Shown piece after piece: positions 17,002 to 25,369 of a stretch of DNA of 62,343 nt. Source of the DNA: an uncultured Collinsella sp. (GTDB lineage Bacteria > Actinomycetota > Coriobacteriia > Coriobacteriales > Coriobacteriaceae); NCBI GenBank assembly GCA_900758375.1, contig CAAERJ010000021.1, positions 1-62,343 on the forward strand, read 5' to 3'. The notes under the pieces are model-generated. The model worked only from the letters and a program-made list of their open reading frames with translations, ran no database searches and was not told the origin of the DNA. A program made the position numbers and the translations under genes. Every line of letters starts with the position of its first letter. Position 1 is the stretch's first letter.

Positions 17002-19303
17002 GCAGACCAGCTCCCTTCAGAGCATCGGTAAGTGCGGAGCGCGTGTCGTCTGCCATGGGGCATAGCGGCATGCGGTAGTTTGCCTCGATCATACCCATCT
17101 GAGCGAGCGCTTCCTTGACGGGGATGGGGTTGACCTCGCTAAAGAGGGCGTTGATGAGCGGCTGGCCGGCGATCTGGATGTCGCGGGCGCGCTCCACGTC
17201 GCCGTCCAGGTAGGCGTGGCACATGTCGTGCACAAGCTGCGGTTGAACATCGGCCCACACACTGATGGTGCCCGAGGCGCCCAGGCTCATGAGCGGCACG
17301 GTGAGGGCGTCCTCGCCCGAGTACATGCGGAAGTCGTCGGACAGCAGGTGGGCGATCTTGGCCGCGTAGGCGACGTTGCCCGAGGCTTCCTTAATACCCA
17401 TGATGTTGGGATGTGCGGCCAGGCGCTCTACGTTGCGCTCGCTGATGCCGCAGCCGCAACGGCCGGGGATGTTGTACAGGATGCAGGGGATGTCCACGGC
17501 ATCGGCGACGGTCTTAAAGTGCTGGTAGATGCCCTCTTCGTTGGACTTGTTGTAGTAGGGGGTAATGAGCAGCAGACCGTCGGCGCCCAGGCCCTGGTAG
17601 GTGAGCGACTTGGTGAGCATGGTCTGCGTGGAGTTGGAGCCCGAGCCGGCGATGACGGGGATGCGTCCTGCAACTTGCCTGACCACTGCGGCGACAACGG
17701 AGTTGTCCTCGTCGTCGGTCATCGTGGCGCTCTCGCCGGTGGTGCCCAGGGTGAGGATGGCGTCGGTGCCGTTTTGCAGGTGGAAATCGATAAGGCGCTC
17801 GAGTGCGTCAAAGTCGACGCTGCCGTCCTTTTTAAACGGCGTAACAAGGGCGACGATTGAGCCCTCGAGATTGCGGATGTCCATGTTCTTCTCCTTCGCG
17901 TCCGCGATCTGGATGCGTTTGTTCCATTGAGCGGCGACTGTCAGGCGCTCGTCTTGGGCGCGACGGCGGGCACTTTCGGCGCGCGACTTGGCCAGCAGCT
18001 CTCGGCCGCTCGGCAGCACGTCGAGCGTGGCAAAATAATCGCCCGGGCGCTCGGCGCGGCGGATGAGGTCGGCTGAGCCATCGGGACGCAGCAGGACCTC
18101 GGCGGAGCGCAGCCGTCCGTTGTAGTTGTAGCCCATGGAGTAGCCATGCGCGCCGGTATCGTGGATCACGAGCACATCGCCCATGTCGATCTGCGGTAGC
18201 TCGCGGTCGATGGCGAACTTGTCGTTGTTCTCGCATAGGTTGCCCGTGATGTCGTAGGTGTCCGTGACGGGCGCTGTGGTCTTGTCGTCGCCACCCGGCT
18301 GACCCATTACCGTAATGTGGTGGTAGGCGCCGTACATGGCAGGACGGATCAGATCGACGGCGCTTGCGTCGACACCGATATAGTCCTTGTAGATCTGCTT
18401 TTCGTGGATAGCCTTGGTGACCAGGCAGCCGTAGGGCCCCATCATAAAGCGGCCCATCTCGGTGCAGATGGCCACATCGCCCATACCGGCGGGAACCAGG
18501 ATTTCGTCGTAGGCCGCGTGCACCCCCTCGCCGATGGCGTGAATGTCGTTGGCCTGCTGCTCGGGCAGATAGGGGATGCCGACGCCGCCGGACAGATTGA
18601 TGAAGGCGACATGTGCACCGGTCTCGCACTCCAGGCGCACGGCAAGCTCAAAGAGGATGCGCGCGAGCTTGGGGTAGTAGTCGTTGGTGACGGTGTTGCT
18701 GGCAAGGAAGGCATGGATGCCAAAATTCTCGGCGCCCTTGGCCTTGAGCATGCGGAAAGCCTCAAAGAGCTGCTCGGTGGTCATGCCGTATTTGGAGTCG
18801 CCGGGGTTATCCATGATGCCGTTGGAGAGCTGGAACAGGCCGCCCGGATTAAAGCGGCAGCTGACCGTCTTGGGGATGGGGCCCGCGACGCGCTCAAAGA
18901 ACTCGATGTGGCTGATGTCGTCAAAGTTGACGATGGCGCCCAATTTGTCGGCGAGCTCAAAGTCCGCTGCCGGCGTGTCGTTGGACGAGAACATGATGTC
19001 GTGTCCCGTGATGCCCAGCGAGCGGGCGATCATGAGCTCGGTATAGCTCGAGCAATCGCAGCCGCAGCCGTATTCGTTGAGAATGGAGATGAGCGCCGGG
19101 TTGGGATTTGCCTTGACGGCAAAGTATTCCTTAAAGCCTGGGTTCCATGCAAAGGCATCGCGCACCTCTTGCATGTTGCGGCGGATGCCCGCCTCGTCAT
19201 ATAGATGAAACGGCGTGGGGAACTGCTCGACGATATGCTCGAGCGTCTCCTTGTCCACAAACGGCTGCTTGGCCGCATATGCCTCGTTGGGGGTCAATGC
19301 CAT
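16994..19303 (-). CDS. lysA-dapA: Fused diaminopimelate decarboxylase - dihydrodipicolinate synthase
   Basis: One uninterrupted 769-codon frame holds two complete enzymes. Residues 1-430 are LysA: the PLP lysine in FAVKANP (Lys64), SGGVGIPY, EMGRFMMGPYG in place of the usual EPGR, CENND, and the DTGAHGYSM region. After a roughly 40-residue Arg/Ala-rich linker, residues 474-769 are a full-length DapA: TTGES, the YNIPGRCG tyrosine and the Schiff-base lysine in GIKEASG. DapA makes the first, and LysA the last, committed intermediate of lysine. AAGGAG upstream of Met474 (17884) can start DapA alone, so both a fusion protein and free DapA are possible. A lysine riboswitch precedes the frame. Confidence 0.85.
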   Translation of the reverse strand: MALTPNEAYAAKQPFVDKETLEHIVEQFPTPFHLYDEAGIRRNMQEVRDAFAWNPGFKEYFAVKANPNPALISILNEYGCGCDCSSYTELMIARSLGITGHDIMFSSNDTPAADFELADKLGAIVNFDDISHIEFFERVAGPIPKTVSCRFNPGGLFQLSNGIMDNPGDSKYGMTTEQLFEAFRMLKAKGAENFGIHAFLASNTVTNDYYPKLARILFELAVRLECETGAHVAFINLSGGVGIPYLPEQQANDIHAIGEGVHAAYDEILVPAGMGDVAICTEMGRFMMGPYGCLVTKAIHEKQIYKDYIGVDASAVDLIRPAMYGAYHHITVMGQPGGDDKTTAPVTDTYDITGNLCENNDKFAIDRELPQIDMGDVLVIHDTGAHGYSMGYNYNGRLRSAEVLLRPDGSADLIRRAERPGDYFATLDVLPSGRELLAKSRAESARRRAQDERLTVAAQWNKRIQIADAKEKNMDIRNLEGSIVALVTPFKKDGSVDFDALERLIDFHLQNGTDAILTLGTTGESATMTDDEDNSVVAAVVRQVAGRIPVIAGSGSNSTQTMLTKSLTYQGLGADGLLLITPYYNKSNEEGIYQHFKTVADAVDIPCILYNIPGRCGCGISERNVERLAAHPNIMGIKEASGNVAYAAKIAHLLSDDFRMYSGEDALTVPLMSLGASGTISVWADVQPQLVHDMCHAYLDGDVERARDIQIAGQPLINALFSEVNPIPVKEALAQMGMIEANYRMPLCPMADDTRSALTDALKGAGLLD
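17888..17895 (-). promoter_or_regulatory. Internal ribosome-binding site for separate DapA
   Basis: On the minus strand GAAGGAGAAGAAC directly precedes ATG 17884 inside the continuous lysA-dapA frame. It would start a 296-residue DapA of normal length, so the frame may give a long LysA-DapA product as well as free DapA. Confidence 0.6.
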
Positions 19304-19373
19304 GTCCCGTAAACCTCGCTATCCAGACGGCGCCATCTGCGCATCGAATCCGCATAGCGTGGACCCAATGTCC

Positions 19374-19533
19374 GGATAGCGCTCCCGCATTGCTGCAGAC
19401 AGTCCTGCGGGTGTTTCCCGTAGGCCCACCAGGTTGTTCGTGCCCGAAAAGCCCAGTTCGGCGGGTTTCGCCTCCCCACGGGGTCAAAGCCTGCCGGCTC
19501 GCCCGCGGTTCTTCGTGCCCGCGCCTCTATCAA
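19374..19533 (-). promoter_or_regulatory. Lysine riboswitch (L box) of the lysA-dapA operon
   Basis: Read on the minus strand, the leader shows the L-box landmarks in order. These are P1 5' strand GATAGAGGCGC, GAGCCGGCAGG, the conserved GGGGAGGCGAAACC-GCCGAA junction segment, AGGACTGTC, and the P1 3' strand GGGAGCGCTATC. Downstream, CGCTATCCGGAC (in P1) can alternatively pair with GTCTGGATAGCG, which ends beside GAGG about 10 nt before the start codon. This suggests control at translation initiation by lysine. The assignment is from pattern memory, not a covariance-model search. Confidence 0.8.
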
Positions 19534-19682
19534 GTGGTAACGACCCTACCACGTTGCACTTTACCAAACAAGAGTATTCGTATATAACGTTTAAAAAATG
19601 CAGGGATATGCTAGAAACAAGGGCGTCACAATTTTGCATCACAATATTGTGTGAATGGAAATGCCCCATGAAAGGATCCTTT

Positions 19683-20870
19683 ATGACCGAGCTCCAAGAA
19701 CTTCGTCGCTATCGTCGCGACCTGCATCGCATTCCGGAGCTCGATTTCGATCTTCCTCAAACAATAGCCTATATCGAGGGCGTGTTGGCACCACTCACCT
19801 GCGAAGTGACCCATCCGTGCCCCAGCTGCGTCTGCGCTTTCTTCGACGCTGGCGTTGGTGCCACGCATGCCACGGCGATTCGCGCCGACATGGACGCCCT
19901 GCCCATCGCGGAGGCGACGGGTGCGGTCTTTGCCTCGACGCATCCCGGAAAGATGCACGCTTGCGGACACGATGGACATATGGCCATGGCACTTGCCGCC
20001 GCGACGTATGTCGACCGTACGATTCGCGAGCAGCCGGGTGCCATCAAGCGCAACGTGCTCTTTGTGTTCCAGCCGGCCGAGGAAACGACCGGTGGCGCCA
20101 AGACGGTGTGCGAGAGCGGCGTGTTCGAGCGCTACGGGGTCGACCGAATTTTTGGCTTCCATGTGTGGCCCGATCTGCCTGCCGGCACGTTGGCGAGTTG
20201 TTCCGGTCCGCTGCTGGCGCGTTCGAGCGAGACGCATATCCATATTCACGGTACGAGCATCCATATTGCTAAGACCTATGGTGTGCCGGTTGAGGAGTCG
20301 CACGATGCGGCACTGGCGGCAGCAAAGTTTTTGGTTGCCGAACGCGAGCTGATGGACGAGCTGGGCACCGACGAGCCCTGTATCGGCAAGTTTGGTCTGC
20401 TGCAGGCCGGTACGGTTTGCAATGCGGTGGCGGGGGAGGCCCATGTTGCCGGCAGTCTGCGTGTGTTTACGGACGACATGTTCGACCGTGCGCGTGAGTG
20501 CGTGCGCCGCGTGCTTGATGAGGCATGCGCTGCAACGGGCTGCACGTACGATCTTGACTTTGCCGAGGGCTATCCGCCGGTCGACAACGACCCCGAGTTG
20601 TTTGTCAATGTCGCGCCCGCCTTGCCCGAGCTACAGCTCGTAGATGAGCCTTTGCTGATTGCCGAGGACTTCGCCTTCTATCAGCGCCATCTGCCGGGCG
20701 TGTTCTTCCTGCTGGGCACGGGCGTGCCGGAGGCGCAAGAAAACCCGATCGACGCAGACGGCTGCCCAGCCTATGCGATGAGCGCTCTTCACACTGATAC
20801 CATGCTCTTTGATGAGGAAATTTTGCTCAAGGGCCTCGATGTCTACAAACGATTGCTTTTGCTTTGTTAG
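19683..20870 (+). CDS. M20 family amidohydrolase, candidate N-acetyldiaminopimelate deacetylase
   Basis: This 395-residue M20D peptidase-like enzyme has metal-binding DMDALPI and HACGHDGHMAM. The general-base Glu-Glu pair is in PAEETTGGAK. No signal peptide is seen, so it is cytoplasmic. Family members hydrolyse N-acyl amino acids. It is divergent from the riboswitch-controlled lysine operon, which encodes the acetylase DapH but no deacetylase, so N-acetyl-LL-diaminopimelate is a plausible substrate (inference). ATG 19683 follows AAAGGATCC; the open frame upstream overlaps the riboswitch and is ignored. Confidence 0.8.
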   Translation: MTELQELRRYRRDLHRIPELDFDLPQTIAYIEGVLAPLTCEVTHPCPSCVCAFFDAGVGATHATAIRADMDALPIAEATGAVFASTHPGKMHACGHDGHMAMALAAATYVDRTIREQPGAIKRNVLFVFQPAEETTGGAKTVCESGVFERYGVDRIFGFHVWPDLPAGTLASCSGPLLARSSETHIHIHGTSIHIAKTYGVPVEESHDAALAAAKFLVAERELMDELGTDEPCIGKFGLLQAGTVCNAVAGEAHVAGSLRVFTDDMFDRARECVRRVLDEACAATGCTYDLDFAEGYPPVDNDPELFVNVAPALPELQLVDEPLLIAEDFAFYQRHLPGVFFLLGTGVPEAQENPIDADGCPAYAMSALHTDTMLFDEEILLKGLDVYKRLLLLC

Positions 20871-20913
20871 TCGACGGGGACGCATCTTCTCGAAAATACG
20901 AACAGATGTACGC

Positions 20914-20959
20914 TATAATAGAGATGTAGCTCTATAGAAACGTTTGACGTTATTAACGT
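20914..20959 (+). promoter_or_regulatory. Promoter and candidate operator of the toxin-antitoxin pair
   Basis: TATAAT is at 20914-20919, with only a weak -35 (TCGAAA, 18 bp upstream). The perfect 13-bp palindrome ACGTTATTAACGT (20947-20959) lies between the box and the toxin start codon, where HigA-type antitoxins usually bind. Confidence 0.5.
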
Positions 20960-20970
20960 AAGGCGATACT

Positions 20971-21252
20971 ATGATTGCATCATATAAAGATGAAGACACT
21001 GAACGCTTTGCAATGGGTGTGCGGATTAGGAAGTTCATTCCTTTTGAGCGGGTCGCCTTGAGGAAGATTCGCCAACTGCAGATCTGCGCTTCGCTTGATG
21101 ATCTTCGCGTTCCGCCAGGCAATCGTCTTGAAGCGTTGAAGGGCGATCGCGCCGGTCAATATAGTATCCGTGTCAATGAGCGCTATCGGGTCTGTTTTGA
21201 GTGGAGACAGGGGATGGCTTGGAATGTCGAAATCGTCGATTATCACAAGTGA
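20971..21252 (+). CDS. higB: HigB-like toxin (RelE/ParE superfamily mRNA interferase)
   Basis: This 93-residue basic protein ends with YSIRVNERYRVCFEW followed by a short hydrophobic strand and VEIVDYHK. This is the C-terminal signature of HigB/RelE plasmid-maintenance killer toxins that cleave ribosome-bound mRNA. PPGNRLEALKGDRAGQ is the conserved middle. The toxin gene precedes the antitoxin gene, the order typical of higBA. GTAAGGCG precedes the start. The composition is AT-richer than neighbours, in keeping with transfer. Confidence 0.85.
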   Translation: MIASYKDEDTERFAMGVRIRKFIPFERVALRKIRQLQICASLDDLRVPPGNRLEALKGDRAGQYSIRVNERYRVCFEWRQGMAWNVEIVDYHK

Positions 21253-21565
21253 TGAGACTGCGTCTGATTTGCTGCCGCCGGTGACTCCTGGCGAGCTTCT
21301 CAAAGAGGAATTTCTTGCCCCTATGGGCATTTCTCAATATCGCCTTGCTAAGGAGACCGGGATTCCGGCTCAACGCATTGGGCAGATTATCTTGGGAAGG
21401 CGTCGCGTGACGGCCGACACCGACCTTCGCCTTTGCCGCTACTTTGGCCTGATGGATGGCTACTGGCTTCGAGCCCAGATGGCGTTTGATCTCGAGGCAG
21501 AGAAGAGGCGCATCGAACCGGAACTGGATAAGATCGTTCCCGTTCAGCAGGCCGTTGCGCTGTAG
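21224..21565 (+). CDS. higA: HigA-like antitoxin (XRE helix-turn-helix)
   Basis: This protein of about 113 residues has the HigA signature PPVTPGELLKEEFL, then the helix-turn-helix ISQYRLAKETGIPAQRIGQII and GRRRVTADTDLRLCRYFG. It should bind the toxin and the upstream operator. The start chosen (21224) overlaps the toxin gene by 29 bp, a usual arrangement in higBA modules; an in-frame ATG at 21170 is an alternative without a good ribosome-binding site. The C-terminus is a short alpha-helical tail. Confidence 0.85.
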   Translation: MSKSSIITSDETASDLLPPVTPGELLKEEFLAPMGISQYRLAKETGIPAQRIGQIILGRRRVTADTDLRLCRYFGLMDGYWLRAQMAFDLEAEKRRIEPELDKIVPVQQAVAL

Positions 21566-21594
21566 CGCTCAAAGATGTTGAGGTTGGAGTGACG

Positions 21595-21918
21595 ATGGAA
21601 CGACGCCGACAGACTGCCGTGTACAGTCCTGGTGGGTGCGGGTGCGGCTTGCTGCTGCTCCCGGTTATTGCTGTGAGCATTGGCGTGATGTTTGCGCTTG
21701 CTGGACTGGCCGCAGCGGCACTTGTGCTGTTGATTGTGGCCATTGGCGTGACGATTTGGCTTTGCCGCTCTCGCGAGCAACGTCGTGCCGATGGCAAGAC
21801 CAATGTCGGATGGGTCTTCTTTCTGATCATTGCGTACCTGCTGAGTGTCAGCTACCTGGTGTTCTTTGTCCTGTTGATGATCAGTGCCTTTACCGGGGAA
21901 TCCGTCACGGTGGGGTAG
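21595..21918 (+). CDS. Small membrane protein, 107 residues
   Basis: This uncharacterised protein has a short basic N-terminus, then a long Gly/Ala/Leu/Val-rich hydrophobic block (about residues 15-58) that can form two helices. An Arg-rich loop SREQRRADGK follows, and then a third helix (about 70-100). GGAG precedes ATG 21595. It follows higA by 29 bp and could be read through from that operon. No known family is recognised. Confidence 0.6.
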   Translation: MERRRQTAVYSPGGCGCGLLLLPVIAVSIGVMFALAGLAAAALVLLIVAIGVTIWLCRSREQRRADGKTNVGWVFFLIIAYLLSVSYLVFFVLLMISAFTGESVTVG

Positions 21919-21947
21919 GCTTCGACGAGCCTCTTGAGGATGAAAAA

Positions 21948-21984
21948 ATGGAGCCGGATGGGAAATACCCCCATCCGGCTCCAT
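21948..21984. terminator. Bidirectional terminator
   Basis: ATGGAGCCGGATGGG pairs perfectly with CCCATCCGGCTCCAT around a 7-nt loop, with AAAAAA on the left border. It separates the small membrane protein gene from the convergent MFS gene. Confidence 0.85.
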
Positions 21985-22006
21985 TGCTCAATATTGGCGT
22001 GCACTT

Positions 22007-23326
22007 CTACTCGGCTGCCTCGCGGCGAGCGACCTCGTCGATCAAGATGGCGTCGCCGTGCTTGGCGGCGGCAATGCTCGCGGCCATAATCATGCCCATT
22101 GCCGTGATGTAGGCGAAGAGCATCGACGGCGCCACGTCCATAACGATGCCGGAGAGAATCGGCGTCGCCACCTGAGCCGCCATGCTCACGGTGTAGTAGT
22201 AACCGGAGTAGCGGCCCACGCTTTGGGAGCTGCAACACTCCAGAATCATCGTGTACACGCACAGGTCCACGCCGCCCAGCGCGACGCCCATCAACAAAAA
22301 GACCCCGTACAACACGGGCGAGAAGCCGGGTGCCAGCCAAAGAAGCGTGGGGCACAAAACCATGATGACGGCGGTGCCCAGGGCGACCTTTTTGCGGCCG
22401 ATTTTGAGCGAAAGGTTTGCCAGGGGTACGTAGCTTAGCAGCGCGCCTGCAATCGTCACGATATTGATGATGGCATAGGAACCGCCCTCCATGCCGTAGA
22501 ACATATCGGCATAACGGCTGATATTGGTGGTCATGGCGTTATAGCTCATGTAGTAGAAAAACGTTGCAGCGAGCAGCATGATGATGGAGCGGTGTACGCC
22601 GGCGTCTGCAACGCGATCTTTACCGCCGGCCTCGGGGGAGTCATCTTTGTCAATCTGATCTTCGTCGATGCCCATGGACAGCGATTTCTCGCGCATCTTT
22701 TCGACGAGGGCGGGCTCACGGACAAAGATGCCGTAGACAACGGCCGACACGAGGATAAAGGCGGCCTGCAAGATAAAGAGCGGAAGATAATTGGGTTTGT
22801 CGGCCCTGGGAACCATGACCGAGATGGCGACGAGCATAAGGCCCGTTCCCGCATAGCCGACGATCTTCTCGATTGAGTCCGCCTTGGTTCGAAGTGGGCG
22901 AGGCGTAATATCGGCCACGATGGCAACCGTCATGGTGCGGTAGGCACATATTGCCAAAAGCGTGAGGATAATCGCGCCAATGAGCAGGGGTAGGCTGCCC
23001 ATGTTGTTGGCAATCGCGATGAGCGGGACGGAGAGCATTGCCACCGCGGAGCCGCCCAAGATAAAGGGCGTTCGACGTCCGAGTTTGCTTGCGCAGCGGT
23101 CCGAGAGGATGCCAAAGAGCGGAAGCAGGAACAAGCCAAAGACATTATCGATGGCCATGATCGCGCCGGTGAGCGAGTTGGATAGGCCAAAGGTCCCTGT
23201 GAGCATCTTGGGAACGATGCCGTCGTAGACCTGCCAAAAGCTGATCATGCCCATAAAGGGTAGGGAGGCGAGGGCGACGGCCTTGGTGTCGAGCCGGGCC
23301 GCCCGCTTAAGATTTGGTTGGGTCAT
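22007..23326 (-). CDS. MFS transporter (MFS_2-like)
   Basis: This 439-residue carrier has 12 predicted membrane helices. The cytoplasmic loop 2-3 motif GILSDRCASKLGRRTPFI is typical of glycoside/pentoside/hexuronide-type and related MFS symporters. A long charged central loop (about 215-245, Asp/Glu/Lys-rich) separates the halves. It is the last gene of the operon that starts with the flavoenzyme at 28990, 53 bp after the M20 peptidase, so it probably imports that pathway's substrate or a peptide. The substrate is unknown. Confidence 0.8.
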   Translation of the reverse strand: MTQPNLKRAARLDTKAVALASLPFMGMISFWQVYDGIVPKMLTGTFGLSNSLTGAIMAIDNVFGLFLLPLFGILSDRCASKLGRRTPFILGGSAVAMLSVPLIAIANNMGSLPLLIGAIILTLLAICAYRTMTVAIVADITPRPLRTKADSIEKIVGYAGTGLMLVAISVMVPRADKPNYLPLFILQAAFILVSAVVYGIFVREPALVEKMREKSLSMGIDEDQIDKDDSPEAGGKDRVADAGVHRSIIMLLAATFFYYMSYNAMTTNISRYADMFYGMEGGSYAIINIVTIAGALLSYVPLANLSLKIGRKKVALGTAVIMVLCPTLLWLAPGFSPVLYGVFLLMGVALGGVDLCVYTMILECCSSQSVGRYSGYYYTVSMAAQVATPILSGIVMDVAPSMLFAYITAMGMIMAASIAAAKHGDAILIDEVARREAAE

Positions 23327-23379
23327 GCTGGTTCTCCTGGTCGGTAAAAGCGGGGAGGGGCGCTATCGGCCCTCCCGTC

Positions 23380-24801
23380 CTACAGTTGTCCAAGGTTGGC
23401 GAGAAACGCCACATAGAATTCGATACCGCGCTTGTAGACGTCGACGCCGATGCGTTCGTTGGCGGCATGGATGAGCTTGCGCGCCTCGCCCGAGTAGATA
23501 AAGCCGCAGAAGCGGTAGACGCGATCGCAGATCTCGTTGAACTCGCGCGAGTCGGTACAGGAGTTCTGCACGTAGGGAGCAAAGCCGGCCTCGGGATAGA
23601 CACCCGACACGCAGCGATGGATGTAGTTGAAGGCGGCATCGTCTTCGTAAGGCGAGATGGGCGCGGGCTCGGTGTAGGGAATCGCCTCGTTGATTTCGAC
23701 GGTGATATGGTCGGGGCTTACGCCCGAGGCGCGGCACTGCTGGGCGGCGAGCTTGCGGGCGCGCTCAACGGCATCGGCGATGGTCTCGAACGGAGCGATG
23801 CGCACGTTGAAGTTGGCGCGAGCAACTGGTGGCAGCACATTGTGCGCATTGGAGCCTTCGAGCTGCGTGAGCGCATAGGTTGTGCGCAGCATGGCCGAGG
23901 TCTCGGGGCTGGCGGCCATGATCTTGGTAACCGCGGGGCGCGTGAGCCACAGGTTGCCAAAGATTGCCTGATACGTCGCGCTGCTACGGGCACCCAACTC
24001 GGTCAGTGTGGCCTCGACGGCGGGCGTGAGCTGCGGCTTGCCGGGGTTGGCCGAGATAGTCTCGCATACACGGCAGAGAAGACGGCAGGCATCGTTTGCC
24101 GCAGGCGTAGAGGCATGGCCGCCGTCGGCGCGCGCCGTGACGGTAAGGTCGACGTGGCCCTTCTCGGACACGCCTACCATGGCAACGGGTTCGGTGACGC
24201 CGAGCGGGGCGTCGGTTGCCACGGCGCCACCCTCATCGAGCACCATGTAGGGATGGATGTTATGCTCGCGAAGCCACTGCACTGCATGGGTTGCAGTAGG
24301 TGCGGCGATTTCCTCGCCATCGCTCGAGAAGAACCAGACATCGCGCGGGGGAACGAAGCCCTGGGCAATCAAATGCTCGGCGGCCTCGAAGAAAGCCGAG
24401 ACGATGCACTTGGTGTCGAGTGATCCGCGGGCCCAGATCTCGCCGTCGAAGATCTCGGCTCCAAAGGGATCGTGCTTCCAGTCTTGGCCCTCGACGGGCA
24501 CGACGTCCTGATGCGCCATCATGACGATGGGGTCCAAGGCGGAATCGGCGCCAGGCCAACGCAGGAGCATGCCAAAGTCGTCGACGCGTGTGAGCTCGGC
24601 GACTTTAAAGAAATGCGGATAAAGTCGCTGAAGCGTGGGAATCCACTGGCTGAAGGGCTCATCGTCGCGCTCGGCGATGTTCTCACGCGAAACGGTGGGG
24701 ATGCGCAGCAATTCGCAAAAGCGCTCGACGGCTGCCTCGTCTGCCTTGTAGGTGCCTGCATCAAGAGGCGCGCCCTGTGCGACCGATACCGATGCTCCCA
24801 T
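23380..24801 (-). CDS. M20 family peptidase (dipeptidase/PM20D1-like)
   Basis: This 473-residue zinc hydrolase has metal-binding MMAHQDVVPVEG, the bridging Asp in ARGSLDTK, and the general-base Glu in SSDGEEIAAP. A dimerisation (lid) domain lies in the middle. There is no signal peptide. Related enzymes hydrolyse dipeptides or N-acyl amino acids in the cytoplasm. GAAAGGAGTCCCACC precedes the start. It lies between the aconitase X small subunit and the MFS gene, so it may release the substrate of the aconitase X enzyme from a peptide (inference). Confidence 0.85.
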   Translation of the reverse strand: MGASVSVAQGAPLDAGTYKADEAAVERFCELLRIPTVSRENIAERDDEPFSQWIPTLQRLYPHFFKVAELTRVDDFGMLLRWPGADSALDPIVMMAHQDVVPVEGQDWKHDPFGAEIFDGEIWARGSLDTKCIVSAFFEAAEHLIAQGFVPPRDVWFFSSDGEEIAAPTATHAVQWLREHNIHPYMVLDEGGAVATDAPLGVTEPVAMVGVSEKGHVDLTVTARADGGHASTPAANDACRLLCRVCETISANPGKPQLTPAVEATLTELGARSSATYQAIFGNLWLTRPAVTKIMAASPETSAMLRTTYALTQLEGSNAHNVLPPVARANFNVRIAPFETIADAVERARKLAAQQCRASGVSPDHITVEINEAIPYTEPAPISPYEDDAAFNYIHRCVSGVYPEAGFAPYVQNSCTDSREFNEICDRVYRFCGFIYSGEARKLIHAANERIGVDVYKRGIEFYVAFLANLGQL

Positions 24802-24911
24802 GGTGGGACTCCTTTCGTGTTGTATATCGAATACGTCAAGATTATCGCCCGCACCGCGCGTGGGAAATGGCGAAACACGTTGCTCATCTGCGGGCGGCGG
24901 GTCGGATAGCC

Positions 24912-25355
24912 TTAGCCGACGATGACCGTGCCGTCTTCGGTCACGGTGATGGCGTCTCCCGTCGACACAGCATCGAGAAACTCATCGCCCAGGCTGTCAA
25001 TGGTGGGCATGGGGGTGTCGGTCCATACACCCGAGAGGATCGCGCCAGCGGCGGCAAGGCTGTCAATGGGTTTGGAAAACAGCAGGCATGCGGGTTGGCG
25101 CCCCATTTTGGTGGCGCAGAAGAGCACCATGCCGCCTGTGGTGGAGCCGATAGTCTGCGGAAGGCACAAGGCACATCCCGCCAAAGGTTTGCCGTACAAG
25201 TCGGGATTGTTTTGGTCGGAACACGTGGCCTTTTTGTCGCCAAACATCAGTGCCTTCTGAAACGATGCGAGTGTGTTGAGCCCTCCGTGAGAGACAAGTG
25301 CCTTGGCGTGGGCAGTTCCGGGGACAACGACGCGGCCGTGAAAGATTTTTTCCAT
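24912..25355 (-). CDS. Aconitase X swivel-domain (small) subunit, DUF126
   Basis: This 147-residue protein has the DUF126 beta-barrel swivel domain. The signatures are HGRVVVPGTAHAKALVS at the N-terminus, KPLAGCALCLPQTIGSTTGG in the middle, and a C-terminal hydrophobic strand with TVTEDGTVIV. In the split type of aconitase X it pairs with the catalytic subunit, here encoded 14 bp upstream. AcnX enzymes dehydrate hydroxy acids such as cis-3-hydroxy-L-proline or, in archaea, phosphomevalonate. The substrate here is unknown. Confidence 0.85.
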   Translation of the reverse strand: MEKIFHGRVVVPGTAHAKALVSHGGLNTLASFQKALMFGDKKATCSDQNNPDLYGKPLAGCALCLPQTIGSTTGGMVLFCATKMGRQPACLLFSKPIDSLAAAGAILSGVWTDTPMPTIDSLGDEFLDAVSTGDAITVTEDGTVIVG

Positions 25356-25369
25356 GAGGAGTCGCCTTC

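Noticed and set aside
19434..19682. Upstream extension of the M20 amidohydrolase reading frame
   Set aside because: It runs antisense through the lysine riboswitch, has no ribosome-binding site, and the protein family starts at 19683.
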